Shown here: positions 16,804 through 25,901 of the stretch, in pieces
How the letters are laid out: each line of letters starts with the position of its first letter
How positions within the stretch are numbered: position 1 is the first letter of the stretch
Source of the DNA: Clostridium porci
GTDB lineage: Bacteria > Bacillota > Clostridia > Lachnospirales > Lachnospiraceae
Reading direction: 5' to 3'
Assembly: GCF_009696375.1 (NCBI RefSeq)
Contig: NZ_VUMD01000017.1
Location: 1 to 64,000 of the forward strand
Length of the DNA: 64,000 nucleotides
Notes under the pieces: generated by a model
What the model saw: the letters and a program-made list of their open reading frames with translations, nothing else
What the model was told of the DNA's origin: nothing
Database searches by the model: none
Translations under genes and position numbers: made by a program

Positions 16804-18603
16804 ATGAAATTATTACAAGTAAAAGTGGAAAATTTCCGCGGAAAACGCTATGATTTCGTCCCGAAACGCTTGAATCTGTTTTTTGATAAAAACGGCGTCG
16901 GGAAAACAAGTCTGTGTGACGCCATTCGCTATGGTTTAACCGGCATGATGCCGCAGAACAAAGTGAAAAATGCGGTTGTGGCTCTCACCATGGAAAATGG
17001 AATCGTGGTTGAGCGAGCAACGGGCCAGAAGGGTTCCGTTTGTAAATTAAACGGGAAACGCGTATCAAAAGAGGCGTTGGATAAAACCGTGGCCGATATT
17101 ATCGGAATGCCGGTTGCATCCAATGACGATATTTTAAGGAACTTAAAAATCGCCAGCAGTGCAGAACTTTTGATGGCCTTAAATTCCGGAGATCTTCTGA
17201 AAGCACTTCTTCAGTACATTCCGGAAGAGCTGGATTTCGAAACCGTAGTCAGTTACTTTCCTAACCTGAATGACGCAATCAAAAAGGAGTGCAGCGAAGT
17301 CTTTCCGAAGATGCCGGAAACCTTTGGTATCGAAAAACTGCAGGAAGTCTACGCACATTTCTTTGAGAAGAGAAAGAACTTAAATGCGTCTATTCGTGAG
17401 AAGGAATCTGCTTCCAGAGCATTGCGACCGACGGAGCCAAGGCGTAGCCTGCAGGAAATCGAAACCGAAATGACAGAGCTTCTGGTCAATGAAAAGAGCC
17501 AGGAAGATGCAATCAAGCGCCAGAAGGAGTATATGACTGCAGCGGCACAGAGAAAGAAACAGGATGATGCCATTCGCCGTCTCAGGATGGCCCTTGAAAA
17601 AGAGCCGGAAAAACCCAAAGAGGGCATGGAGGCGCAACTGGATCACATTCGTGCGACAGCAGAAAACGAGCGCAACGAAAAGAGCAGTCAGGCTGCCACC
17701 GTTCAGGCAAATATCGAGTTCTTTCAAAAGACGCTTTCCCGTCTGGATGATCCGGTATGCGTGATCTCAAAGAAATTGACCTGCACAACGGATAAGAGCG
17801 GTATTCGAGCAGAGATGGAAGGACTGCTTCAGGCAAATGAAGCACAGCTTAAAAAGCTGACTGCGGCAATTTCTGTGGCAGAAAAAAGAATCGCACACAG
17901 CATTGCAGCCAGACAGGCAAATGAAGAGAAGAGACGTCAGTATGAAGCATACACACGTCAAAAAGGCGAGTTGGAAATCTTTGAAAAGAACCTGGTAACC
18001 GTTCCAGAGGCGCCGACGCAGTTAATTAACGTCAATGCCATTCCGGCCAGAAAGCAGGAACTGGCAGCCGAAAAGCGAAATGCAGAGGATTATGCCAAAA
18101 AGCAGAAACTCCTGGAGGAGATTAAGAACGACAAGGCAAAGTCAGATCTCTATACTCAGATCCTCACCGCACTTTCCGATAAAGGAGAGGTCAAGTCAAG
18201 TATCATCAAATACTATTTGCAGACGTTTGAATCGACCTGCAATGACCGGGCCAAGGAGATTGCCCCTGGATATGCATTCCGCTTCCTTCCGGATGACGGC
18301 GTGAAAATTTATGTGAAGACGCCGAAGAACGCAAACGGCTACTTAATTGAGTCGTTATCCCGTGGGGAAAAGATCATTGCTACATTTGTGCTGGCGGATA
18401 TGATCAACCAGCTCTCCGGTGCAAGGATTATGTTTGTTGATAACATTGAGGCACTGGATGATGAATGGATGCCGGCATTCCGAGATTTGGTATGCAGCGA
18501 GGCATTTCTGGCAGGATACGACCACGTATTTGTTTGTGGCGTAAATAACAGCGATGTGCTTTCGACCTTTAAGGGCCTGGAAGCCAATTATTTGGCATCA
18601 TAA
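16804..18603 (+). CDS. RecF/SbcC-like SMC-family ATPase
   Basis: 599 aa. Residues 1-40 hold the N-terminal half of an SMC-type ATPase with Walker A DKNGVGKTSLCD. About residues 190-440 are predicted coiled coil, interrupted near 320 by CVISKKLTC, reminiscent of a short zinc-hook or hinge. The C-terminal half holds the ABC signature LSRGEK near 519 and Walker B RIMFVDNIEALDD near 541. Proteins of this type tether or process DNA ends. It is short compared with SbcC or Rad50 and has no SbcD next to it, although a calcineurin-like phosphoesterase is encoded at 22305. Confidence 0.85.
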   Translation: MKLLQVKVENFRGKRYDFVPKRLNLFFDKNGVGKTSLCDAIRYGLTGMMPQNKVKNAVVALTMENGIVVERATGQKGSVCKLNGKRVSKEALDKTVADIIGMPVASNDDILRNLKIASSAELLMALNSGDLLKALLQYIPEELDFETVVSYFPNLNDAIKKECSEVFPKMPETFGIEKLQEVYAHFFEKRKNLNASIREKESASRALRPTEPRRSLQEIETEMTELLVNEKSQEDAIKRQKEYMTAAAQRKKQDDAIRRLRMALEKEPEKPKEGMEAQLDHIRATAENERNEKSSQAATVQANIEFFQKTLSRLDDPVCVISKKLTCTTDKSGIRAEMEGLLQANEAQLKKLTAAISVAEKRIAHSIAARQANEEKRRQYEAYTRQKGELEIFEKNLVTVPEAPTQLINVNAIPARKQELAAEKRNAEDYAKKQKLLEEIKNDKAKSDLYTQILTALSDKGEVKSSIIKYYLQTFESTCNDRAKEIAPGYAFRFLPDDGVKIYVKTPKNANGYLIESLSRGEKIIATFVLADMINQLSGARIMFVDNIEALDDEWMPAFRDLVCSEAFLAGYDHVFVCGVNNSDVLSTFKGLEANYLAS

Positions 18604-18613
18604 TGCAAACAGA

Positions 18614-18641
18614 AGAGGCGGCGTTACACCGTCTCTTTTTT
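18614..18641 (+). terminator. Intrinsic terminator after ATPase gene
   Basis: AGAGGCGG (18614-18621) pairs with CCGTCTCT (18629-18636) with one G.U, then a T run. Confidence 0.85.
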
Positions 18642-18672
18642 GTAAAATTGCGACTTTGTTTCATTCTTTTTC

Positions 18673-18714
18673 CATAATTCTTTTAACCAAAAACTACAGC
18701 CTGCCATACCGCAG
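18673..18714 (+). promoter_or_regulatory. Class B promoter core and small leader hairpin
   Basis: CATAATT at 18673-18679 in TTCTTTTTCCATAATT; in the leader CCTGC and GCAGG form a short hairpin around 18698-18713. Confidence 0.6.
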
Positions 18715-18742
18715 GTAAAACTAAACACAAAGGAGTAAAAAA

Positions 18743-19384
18743 ATGGAAAAGATGGAAATCATGAATGAAGCAATTTTCCGCGGAAGAATTGTGAGAATCC
18801 GCGGCGCCAACGGTAACGGTACGATTACCCTGGCATGCCCACTCATTACCACAACCAGAAAAAAGGGTGTCGTGGAGAATGGAGTAAGGAATAACTATCC
18901 GGTACTGTCCTTTAACAAAAGTACAGTGACCCAGGACATTCTGGAAACCTTCAAACAGGGAGACCATGTCATCGTAAAAGGCTATGTTCAGTCCTATATG
19001 CGACTGGATGAGAATTCCGGCGACGCAAAGGAGATCATGAATCTGTATGTGCATGAGATCATGCCGGATAACAGCAAGATGATGAATGCATTTGGTGTAG
19101 AAGGCCGTACTTATCCAGAGTCCCAGAACGAAGTGTACTTATCCGGTGTGCTGGCCGGCATTACAAAGCGTACTGACACGATCGCAACCCTTCGTATCGA
19201 CCTGTCAAAGGAAAGAAAGAATGTGGTCAATGCTGTGTATTTCAGAGCTCCGGCTAATATTATCAGCGATCTGTCCATCGGAGAAACCGTAAATGTCCTG
19301 GCTATGGTCCAGACCGTTGATACAAGAGAGAAAAAAGTGATTCGAAATTACCAAGAGCTGGTGGTTTTAGATATTGCGAAGTAA
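18743..19384 (+). CDS. Tandem OB-fold single-strand DNA-binding protein-like
   Basis: 213 aa with two SSB-like OB repeats: EAIFRGRIVRIRG opens the first and NEVYLSGVLAGITK the second, each followed by the strand pattern of an SSB (LSFNKS.., GDHVIVKGYVQSY). It lacks the acidic DxxxF-type C-terminal tail of classical SSB. Monocistronic, with its own class B promoter and a strong terminator. It probably coats single-stranded DNA for the element's replication or transfer. Assigned from sequence pattern; a remote-homology search would settle it. Confidence 0.65.
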   Translation: MEKMEIMNEAIFRGRIVRIRGANGNGTITLACPLITTTRKKGVVENGVRNNYPVLSFNKSTVTQDILETFKQGDHVIVKGYVQSYMRLDENSGDAKEIMNLYVHEIMPDNSKMMNAFGVEGRTYPESQNEVYLSGVLAGITKRTDTIATLRIDLSKERKNVVNAVYFRAPANIISDLSIGETVNVLAMVQTVDTREKKVIRNYQELVVLDIAK

Positions 19385-19397
19385 TCTCCATCTGTTT

Positions 19398-19431
19398 TGC
19401 CGGCAGTCCTTATGGCTGCCGGCATTTTTTT
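19398..19431 (+). terminator. Intrinsic terminator after SSB-like gene
   Basis: TGCCGGCAG (19398-19406) pairs with CTGCCGGCA (19416-19424) and is followed by seven T. Confidence 0.93.
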
Positions 19432-19457
19432 AATGGGTATAAAAAAGCACCATTTTT

Positions 19458-19507
19458 CATATCCGCAAAGAACGATTTTTGATGCATGATGGGTGGTTTG
19501 CTAAGAT
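19458..19507 (+). promoter_or_regulatory. Class A promoter upstream of parM
   Basis: CATATCCGCAA (19458-19468), 10 nt, TTGATG (19479-19484), 17 nt, TAAGAT (19502-19507): the exact class A geometry. Confidence 0.75.
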
Positions 19508-19559
19508 GATTGAGGAGAGGATGTTGTACCAGTGGGATTTTCAAAATAATGTAATTTTT

Positions 19560-19601
19560 CATATCCGCAGAAATTTTGTACGAAAAAATCCACCCATAAT
19601 T
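19560..19601 (+). promoter_or_regulatory. Second TATCCGCAG box joined to class B core, parM leader
   Basis: CATATCCGCAG (19560-19570) and CATAATT (19595-19601). The stretch from box to core closely matches the one before the transglutaminase gene at 27253-27295, including AAAATCCACCCATAATT. With the copy at 19458 this gives two boxes 102 nt apart ahead of a segregation operon. Confidence 0.65.
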
Positions 19602-19663
19602 AAATCAAACAATCAAAACCCATCATTTACGTGATGACTTTTTTAGAATATGGAGGAACGTTT

Positions 19664-20854
19664 ATGGTAAATACAATCGATTATCGTACCAGAAGCATTA
19701 TGAATGAAAAACAAAATGTGAGTGTAGACGGGTACTGGCCGATTGCAATCGATGTTGGCTATTCGGCTGTCAAATGTTTTTCGCCTAATATGATTTGTGC
19801 ATTCCCGTCTTATGCAAAGAACCTGGGAAAAAATCCAAAACTCTACGGTGAACAGGATTTACATGAGATTTTATATCGCGACGGAGAAACCGGGGAAATC
19901 TGGAGAGTAGGCAGAAGTGCCCAGCTCATGGTAGATGACCGCGATACCAGCGATTCGCAGATGGAGCTTTACGGAAGAGAGCGATACTTCTCTCCGATGT
20001 TTAAGGTGTTGATTCGCACTGGACTTGCACTTTCCATCTTAAATAATTCAGCAGGCAATTATAACGCAAAGCAGATCATGGTGCAGACCGGGCTGCCGCC
20101 GGCATATTTGGAGGATGATAAGGAATTTTTGATCGATGCAATCGCAGGTCATCACAAATTCGCCATCAAAACCGGACGCCAGCGTTCCTATATCAACCTG
20201 GAGTTGGATATTCTGGCGAAGAACGTGGATGTCATGAGCCAGCCGGAAGGAACCTTGATGAGCATCGCCATGGATGATAACGCTATGACGATCCCGGCCG
20301 CCAAAAAATACTTCCAGTCCAGAATCATCCTTTGCGATGTCGGCCATGGAACCTTGGATCTTTTTGATATTGTCAATCGTACCAGCCATTCCAAGGAAAC
20401 ATTCAACGAATTTGGCATGAGGGAAGTCTTAAACCTGACGAGCCAGAAGATCAAGGAACGCACCGGAGTCACCATTCGTTCTGCAGCTATGCAGAATGCG
20501 TTAGAAACAGGCACGATCATTGTGAAAAAGAGAAACGGCATGAAACTCTCTTCAAAAGCGGAAGCCTTCGATGACTTGTTGGAAGAGGCATCCGCACACA
20601 TTTGTCAGGCGGCAGTCGAGAAAATCATGAATATGTACGCCGGACTGTTTAATTACGACTACCTGATTCTGACCGGCGGCACCAGTGCGGCATGGGAGAA
20701 TTATATTAAGGAATATTTCCAGGATGTGGAGGGACTTACGGTTGTAATGGGAAATGAGAACTGCCCAGACCTCGACATGATTTTCTGTAACGTAAGAGGG
20801 TATTATATGTATCTGATCAATACCCTGAAGCGTTTGGAGAAAAAGGCAAGGTGA
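19664..20854 (+). CDS. parM: ParM/Alp-type actin-like ATPase
   Basis: 396 aa from ATG 19664, which has TGGAGGA upstream; an upstream in-frame ATG at 19631 lacks a site. Actin-fold motifs: phosphate-1 IAIDVGYSAVK near residue 30, phosphate-2 ILCDVGHGTLDL near 222, adenosine motif LILTGGTSAAW near 335. Such proteins polymerise to push sister plasmids apart, acting with a centromere-binding adaptor. The downstream gene overlaps the operon and is a candidate adaptor. Symbol used for the family; the exact actin-like subfamily is not determined. Confidence 0.85.
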   Translation: MVNTIDYRTRSIMNEKQNVSVDGYWPIAIDVGYSAVKCFSPNMICAFPSYAKNLGKNPKLYGEQDLHEILYRDGETGEIWRVGRSAQLMVDDRDTSDSQMELYGRERYFSPMFKVLIRTGLALSILNNSAGNYNAKQIMVQTGLPPAYLEDDKEFLIDAIAGHHKFAIKTGRQRSYINLELDILAKNVDVMSQPEGTLMSIAMDDNAMTIPAAKKYFQSRIILCDVGHGTLDLFDIVNRTSHSKETFNEFGMREVLNLTSQKIKERTGVTIRSAAMQNALETGTIIVKKRNGMKLSSKAEAFDDLLEEASAHICQAAVEKIMNMYAGLFNYDYLILTGGTSAAWENYIKEYFQDVEGLTVVMGNENCPDLDMIFCNVRGYYMYLINTLKRLEKKAR

Positions 20855-20859
20855 TCATT

Positions 20860-21579
20860 TTGAAACTGACCATTCGAATATATCGTACGCACGATTTTGA
20901 TTTGATGGCGCTGCATCAGACAGGGGCATTAAAAATCGGAGCCGCCATGAAAAAGGCAATTCTTGCTTATTATAATGGCGAAAAATTCAGCTTTGATATT
21001 GCAATGCCGAAAAAACCGGATCTTGCGGATATGCCTCTGGTGGTAGCCACCAGCATCGTTATTACGGAAAAGGATGCTGAGGGTATCACAAAATGGCTTT
21101 CCGGTTTTCTGCCAGGCTATCGAAATTGCTGCTTAAAAAATCTGTTGCGACATTTTTTACCGGATCCGGCTATCGCATATTTCCGCAATGACGGAGAGTA
21201 TCATGAATTACTCGACTTGGGTATGGAAAAAATCGTGTGCAGACCGCAAAAATCCGAATCAGGGCCAAGGGGTAGCCAATGGCTTACCGAAATCGCAAAA
21301 CAAAAACCAAAGGAAAAAGACCCACGCCAACGCGAACGTATTTCACACGCCTTGGATCATCTGGATCCAACGAAAGAGCAAGTACAGAAAGAGCCATACA
21401 TAGATGAAACGACTGCGGCAGTACCCGCAGAAAATTCAGGACAGGAGTTGGCAGACCCATCGGTATCACAGGAACCGATTCCTGATATGCCTTTGGATCA
21501 CACAGAAGAAGTACAGGAAACTGAAGATGACGATTTCGACGCATTTGCAGCGTTTGAAGACATAGTACGAGGAGGATAA
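20860..21579 (+). CDS. Probable ParR-like adaptor or parM-operon protein
   Basis: 239 aa from TTG 20860 with AAGGTGAT just upstream; GTG 20851 overlapping the parM stop is the alternative. The N-terminal 100 residues contain a segment ITKWLSGFLPGYRNCCLKNLLRHFLP, whose pattern recalls plasmid StbB/ParR-like proteins acting with actin-like filaments. The rest is a charged, Pro/Gln/Glu-rich disordered tail ending in FDAFAAFEDIVRGG. Operon position directly after parM is the main reason for the call; no confident domain match can be made by eye. Confidence 0.55.
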   Translation: MKLTIRIYRTHDFDLMALHQTGALKIGAAMKKAILAYYNGEKFSFDIAMPKKPDLADMPLVVATSIVITEKDAEGITKWLSGFLPGYRNCCLKNLLRHFLPDPAIAYFRNDGEYHELLDLGMEKIVCRPQKSESGPRGSQWLTEIAKQKPKEKDPRQRERISHALDHLDPTKEQVQKEPYIDETTAAVPAENSGQELADPSVSQEPIPDMPLDHTEEVQETEDDDFDAFAAFEDIVRGG

Positions 21580-21581
21580 TT

Positions 21582-22172
21582 ATGTTTGATAAAAGAAAAG
21601 AATTCCAGATGATTGATGACAAGTTAAATGAGATCCGCATTCTCTGTAACCGCCTCCAGATCCCGTTTGTTTGGGTAGCGGCTGTATATGACGATGGGGC
21701 AAATACGGAATACCGTGTGGCAGTTGATGAAAACCAGGAAGTTGATGAGAATGCAGCGAACAGCCAGTATATTTGTAAGGGCCTGACTCCCGGCAGCCTC
21801 GGAATTACCCTGCAGGATGACAAGATCCGAGATATTATCAAGGTGCTCAACGGTTTCAAGGTGGTAAACAGCGAAAACCCGATGTCCTTTGACTTGGGAG
21901 ATTTTTCCGTAGATGCGATGGCAAAAGCCAACGCCGACATGTATCAGCAGGATGAAGAAGGGTTGTTTTTGGAAGATGAAGAGGAAGATACCGAAGAAGT
22001 GACTCCTAAGAACAGCCAGCCTGCACCAGCAGCCGATGAACAGCCGATGCCAGAGTTCACCAGAACATCCAGCATCATCAAACCTCTGGTAAAAGAACAG
22101 AATCCAAATGCTGTAACCATGAATATTGGAAAAAACATGGACCTGCCTTACATTGCATCTGATTTCGATTAA
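21582..22172 (+). CDS. Acidic protein of unknown function, parM operon
   Basis: 196 aa with an AGGAGGATAATT start directly after the previous stop. Residues 1-95 look like a small alpha/beta domain (DDKLNEIRILCNRLQIP, a short cysteine-containing stretch); residues 110-165 are strongly acidic and disordered; the end is a conserved-looking short segment. Third gene of the parM operon, so possibly linked to segregation, but function unknown. Confidence 0.65.
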   Translation: MFDKRKEFQMIDDKLNEIRILCNRLQIPFVWVAAVYDDGANTEYRVAVDENQEVDENAANSQYICKGLTPGSLGITLQDDKIRDIIKVLNGFKVVNSENPMSFDLGDFSVDAMAKANADMYQQDEEGLFLEDEEEDTEEVTPKNSQPAPAADEQPMPEFTRTSSIIKPLVKEQNPNAVTMNIGKNMDLPYIASDFD

Positions 22173-22179
22173 GATGCGA

Positions 22180-22206
22180 AGAACCCCGTCACAGGGGTTC
22201 TTTTTG
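22180..22206 (+). terminator. Intrinsic terminator of parM operon
   Basis: AGAACCCC-GTCACA-GGGGTTCT followed by TTTT. Confidence 0.88.
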
Positions 22207-22223
22207 TTAAAGCGGTATTTTTG

Positions 22224-22272
22224 TTATCCGCAAGAAATAGGAGTAGCAAAGCAAACGCATCCATGGTATTCT
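22224..22272 (+). promoter_or_regulatory. Class A promoter for phosphoesterase gene
   Basis: TTATCCGCAA (22224-22233), 10 nt, weak -35 TAGCAA (22244-22249), 17 nt, -10 TATTCT (22267-22272). Confidence 0.6.
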
Positions 22273-22304
22273 AAATAACAAATCATAGTAAAGGAGGAGC
22301 GGGA

Positions 22305-23051
22305 ATGTCTATCTATATCACGGGCGATTGTCACGGAGATTACCGTCGGTTTAATACACAGATCTTTCCAGAACAAAAAGAAATGACCAAAAACGATTAC
22401 GTGATCGTCTGTGGTGATTTTGGTTTGTGGTCGGAAAGCAAAGAACAGCTCTGGTGGCGAAATTGGTTAGATGCAAAACCATTTACAACACTCTGGGTTG
22501 ATGGAAACCATGAAAACTATGACCTGTTACAACAATATCCGGTTGAGGAATGGTGTGGCGGTAAGATCCATAAAATCACACCATCAATCATACACCTCAT
22601 GCGTGGGCAGGTCTTTCAGATTGACGGATGCCGTATTTTTACCTTTGGCGGCGCTCAGAGCCATGATATTCAAGGAGGCGTCTTGGATCCGGATGATCCT
22701 GATTTCCATGAGAAGAAAAAGGAATTGGATATAGGAGATCTACCATACCGCATCAATCATGTAAGCTGGTGGGCCGAAGAACTTCCGTCAGAGGAAGAAT
22801 ATCAGGAAGGCTTACGGAATATTAAGACATGCGGTGGAGAGGTAGACTTTGTCGTGAGTCACTGCGTATCTACCACTGCACAGGCAATCCTCAGCCACGG
22901 AACATACAAAGCAGATGCGCTGACAGATTATTTCATGCAGGTAGAGCAGATGCTGCAATTTAAGAAATGGTTTTGCGGCCATTACCATGATAATCAAAAC
23001 ATTGACGAAAAACATCTTCTGCTATATGAACAGATCATCCGTATCTGGTAA
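22305..23051 (+). CDS. Calcineurin-like metallophosphoesterase
   Basis: 248 aa. All metal-ligand motifs are present: GDCHGD near the start, CGDFGLW near 43, GNHE near 67, VVSHCVS near 184 and CGHYHDN near 225. Enzymes of this superfamily hydrolyse phosphoesters in nucleotides, proteins or nucleic acids; substrate cannot be told here. Monocistronic between a class A promoter and a terminator. A partnership with the SMC-type ATPase at 16804, in the manner of SbcD with SbcC, is conceivable but the protein is shorter than SbcD and the genes are separate. Confidence 0.88.
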   Translation: MSIYITGDCHGDYRRFNTQIFPEQKEMTKNDYVIVCGDFGLWSESKEQLWWRNWLDAKPFTTLWVDGNHENYDLLQQYPVEEWCGGKIHKITPSIIHLMRGQVFQIDGCRIFTFGGAQSHDIQGGVLDPDDPDFHEKKKELDIGDLPYRINHVSWWAEELPSEEEYQEGLRNIKTCGGEVDFVVSHCVSTTAQAILSHGTYKADALTDYFMQVEQMLQFKKWFCGHYHDNQNIDEKHLLLYEQIIRIW

Positions 23052-23061
23052 GATGAGAAAA

Positions 23062-23089
23062 GGAACCCAAAATCATGGGTTCTTTTTTT
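23062..23089 (+). terminator. Intrinsic terminator after phosphoesterase gene
   Basis: GAACCCA-AAATCA-TGGGTTC followed by seven T. Confidence 0.9.
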
Positions 23090-23139
23090 ATTGGGATAAG
23101 GAATCTGACATTTTATAAGAAAACGACATGATTTGCTTG

Positions 23140-23146
23140 CATAATT
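23140..23146 (+). promoter_or_regulatory. Class B promoter core
   Basis: TTTGCTTGCATAATT, 55 nt before the surface-protein ATG, followed by GTACTGA. Confidence 0.6.
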
Positions 23147-23200
23147 GTACTGATACTTTTGTGGAAGCAATGAAGCTCACAAACAAGAAAGGAGAACAGT

Positions 23201-25702
23201 ATGCACAAAAAAATTTCAAAAGTGATGTCGTGCCTGCTGACTGGTGCGTTATGCGTAACCTCCGTCTTTGCATCCGGCGGTTTTGCATACGCATCAGAGA
23301 CACATGGCTTCATCACGGAAGCAGTGAAGAATGGCTTTAGAATCACGGGCATTACCGAACAAGCTGTACAGAACGGCACCGTTACGATCCCAGATGAGAT
23401 TGACGGAAAACCTGTCACACGCCTTGGCAGTGCAGAAGACACATCAACGTTTTTAGGCAGATATCCTGTCACAAAACTGGTACTTGGTAAGAACGTTAGC
23501 AGTATGACTGGTTATGCTTTGTACGGTGCAAATGACTTGGAATCCATCGAAATTGCCAAAGGAAATCAGAGCTGGTTAGCAGTAGACGACAATATTTTGA
23601 TGAATGAAAACCCGGATGACTCAATGTTAATTAAGTATTGCCCTGCTGTACCGCAACAGGATTATACCGTTCCAGATGGATTCAAAACAGTGTGGAACAT
23701 GGACCACGCAATGTTTGACACATTGGACCTGAATGACACAACCAGTATGCTGAAAATGTCTTTAGCCGGCACAGAAATTGAAACCTTAAAGCTGGGAGAT
23801 GCCAAAGTAGAGAATGGGGAGATCCTGTACGGAGCGATTGTAAAACACTTTGACGCTTCTAACAGTACCATTTATGAAAGCGATGGAAAGGCATTATGGT
23901 CTGGCGATAAACTGATTAAGGTGGCGTCCGGAGCTGAGTTTGAAGATGGCTATTTCAGCAAATTCAACAAAGTATCCCCATACGCATTTAACTCAGTGCC
24001 GGAATACTTAAGTATCGCAGGCAGCCTTCCAGAAAGTGCAACCAAGAATGTTGTATTTAGCTTTTACTCACAGGATGCCGGCGTCTTTGTGGTAAACGGC
24101 GAGGTGAGCTTCTGTTATAACTATGATAAAAAAGTGCCGACAGAAGTAGATCCCGTAGAAGATTATTCACAAAATATTGATGCAGAAAAGTATGATAAGA
24201 TTCGAGCATTGATGTACGTCGGAGTACCATTCAATGGCACGGGACTTTTTGAAGAGGTCTTCGGTATGTCATATGAAGATGCAATGGCAGATCCAGAGGT
24301 ACAGATGCACGGTGATGTAGCGCTGAACATTGTTTCCGCTTTGGTTTATGATGTCATTGATGGAACAGAACCATCCTTTATCAACGGAATTGGATATGGA
24401 CCATTTGACGAGGCCCTGGTAGATGAGTACAAGGCAGCATTAAAAGAGGCAGTGAAGAATTACGAACAATATAACTTCACTCCATCCTTTGCCTTAGAAG
24501 ACAACACGATTGCGTTCCATCGTGAAGGAAATGGTTATGCAAGTGACCCGATCATGATCAATACTGTCGATGGCAACGGAGATGTGAATAACGACTATAT
24601 TTACACTATCAACATTGAGACCAGTGGCATGACCGTAAAAGATAGTGATGCATCATCCTTCCAGACCGGGCAGGAAATTGTACTCTTATCTGAGAACAAA
24701 CCTTCCGCAGTGACCTTTTCCTACAACGAGCCAACCTTAAAGTATTACAAAAGGACATCCAATGATGTGCAGAACGTATTGGCATCAGCGGTCAGACAGA
24801 CATTGCTGGATTTGGATGTAGAAGTGTTGGTAGACAGCATTGTGATCTCCAAACAGGACCTGACCACGCAAAAAGAGTTGGTTGGTGCAACATTAGTCTT
24901 AACCGATGCAAACGGAGTCATCGTCGATCAGTGGGTATCTCAGGCAAAACCGCATATGCTGACCAATCTGAAAGATGGTCAATACACATTAACGGAACAG
25001 ACTGCTCCAAATGGTTATGAACTGGCAGAATCCATTACCTTTACAGTCAAAGACGGAAAGGTAGAGGGCGGGAAAATCGTGATGTACGATGCTCCAATCA
25101 AAGGATCTGCGTCCTTCGTAAAAACGGATGCGGCGACTGGTAAGGAGCTGCCTGGAGCAAAGCTGAAGGTGACAACACTGGATGGCACTGTGGTTGATAC
25201 GTGGGTATCCACAACATCAGCCCATGTGATTAACGATATTGAAGACGGCATGTATGTCTTAACGGAAATCACGTCTCCATATGGCTATGAAATTGCAGAG
25301 AGTATTACATTCGAAGTAAAAAACGGAGAAGTGGTAGGCGGCCAGGTTGTGATGGAAGATGAACCAAAAGAATCAACACCATCAGAACCAGATAAGCCGA
25401 CAACGCCATCGGAGCCGGATAAACCTTCCACGCCATCAGAACCAGATAAACCGGATAAGCCAGACAAACCAAGTAAACCAGGGATTGATGGTGGCCACAG
25501 TGGACATGATCGAGACAAAAAAGATCCGCCACCAAGTAAACCGGTAGCGACAGAGGAATGGAAGCCGATCATCAAACCAGAAGAAGAGAAGCCTGCGCCA
25601 ACACCGCCATTGCCAAAAACGGGTGATGCTGCCGCAGCTTCCATCTTTGGCCTCGCCTCGCTTTTCACCATGTTAACCCTCTATAAGAAGAAAAAAAGAT
25701 AA
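23201..25702 (+). CDS. LPXTG cell-wall protein with LRR-like and Cna-B (SpaA-type) domains
   Basis: 833 aa. Signal peptide at residues 1-31. Residues about 45-230 resemble BspA-like leucine-rich repeats (VTKLVLGKNV, LESIEIAKGN). About 295-500 could be a thioester-domain-like adhesin module: FCYNYDKKVP supplies a cysteine in the right context, but the partner glutamine is not obvious. Two Cna-B/SpaA-type repeats follow (about 545-720, each ending in an E-x-x-x-P-GYE element). Then a Pro/Lys/Ser-rich wall spanner with PSEPDKPTTP-like repeats, LPKTG near 804, a hydrophobic segment and KKKKR. Sortase should anchor it to peptidoglycan; likely an adhesin or mating-surface protein. Confidence 0.88.
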   Translation: MHKKISKVMSCLLTGALCVTSVFASGGFAYASETHGFITEAVKNGFRITGITEQAVQNGTVTIPDEIDGKPVTRLGSAEDTSTFLGRYPVTKLVLGKNVSSMTGYALYGANDLESIEIAKGNQSWLAVDDNILMNENPDDSMLIKYCPAVPQQDYTVPDGFKTVWNMDHAMFDTLDLNDTTSMLKMSLAGTEIETLKLGDAKVENGEILYGAIVKHFDASNSTIYESDGKALWSGDKLIKVASGAEFEDGYFSKFNKVSPYAFNSVPEYLSIAGSLPESATKNVVFSFYSQDAGVFVVNGEVSFCYNYDKKVPTEVDPVEDYSQNIDAEKYDKIRALMYVGVPFNGTGLFEEVFGMSYEDAMADPEVQMHGDVALNIVSALVYDVIDGTEPSFINGIGYGPFDEALVDEYKAALKEAVKNYEQYNFTPSFALEDNTIAFHREGNGYASDPIMINTVDGNGDVNNDYIYTINIETSGMTVKDSDASSFQTGQEIVLLSENKPSAVTFSYNEPTLKYYKRTSNDVQNVLASAVRQTLLDLDVEVLVDSIVISKQDLTTQKELVGATLVLTDANGVIVDQWVSQAKPHMLTNLKDGQYTLTEQTAPNGYELAESITFTVKDGKVEGGKIVMYDAPIKGSASFVKTDAATGKELPGAKLKVTTLDGTVVDTWVSTTSAHVINDIEDGMYVLTEITSPYGYEIAESITFEVKNGEVVGGQVVMEDEPKESTPSEPDKPTTPSEPDKPSTPSEPDKPDKPDKPSKPGIDGGHSGHDRDKKDPPPSKPVATEEWKPIIKPEEEKPAPTPPLPKTGDAAAASIFGLASLFTMLTLYKKKKR

Positions 25703-25710
25703 GTACAAGA

Positions 25711-25740
25711 ACGGACCATGATCATTCATGGTCTGTTTTT
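25711..25740 (+). terminator. Intrinsic terminator after surface-protein gene
   Basis: CGGACCATGA-TCAT-TCATGGTCTG followed by TTTTTG. Confidence 0.88.
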
Positions 25741-25764
25741 GTTTTCATGCTATAGATCCGACTG

Positions 25765-25771
25765 CATAATT
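25765..25771 (+). promoter_or_regulatory. Class B promoter core with long leader
   Basis: GATCCGACTGCATAATT. The leader to the next ATG is unusually long (about 130 nt) and holds no clear structure beyond a short TTTGGA/TCCAAA hairpin near 25862-25883. Confidence 0.6.
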
Positions 25772-25901
25772 ACGAAGAAGATTAAAGGTATATGAGTAAA
25801 ATTGAAAGCGCGCAATACTCTATGTACTCTTAAAATTCACGTTACAGAAGAATGAACGCCGTTTGGAGTTCAAATTTCCAAAGAGAAAGGAAAACAAAAA
25901 G

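Noticed and set aside
25285-25671. Long antisense open frames, also at 2161-2562, 5249-5800, 15404-15820 and 26114-26893
   Set aside because: They mirror well-supported genes, lack ribosome binding sites and have composition dictated by the opposite strand.
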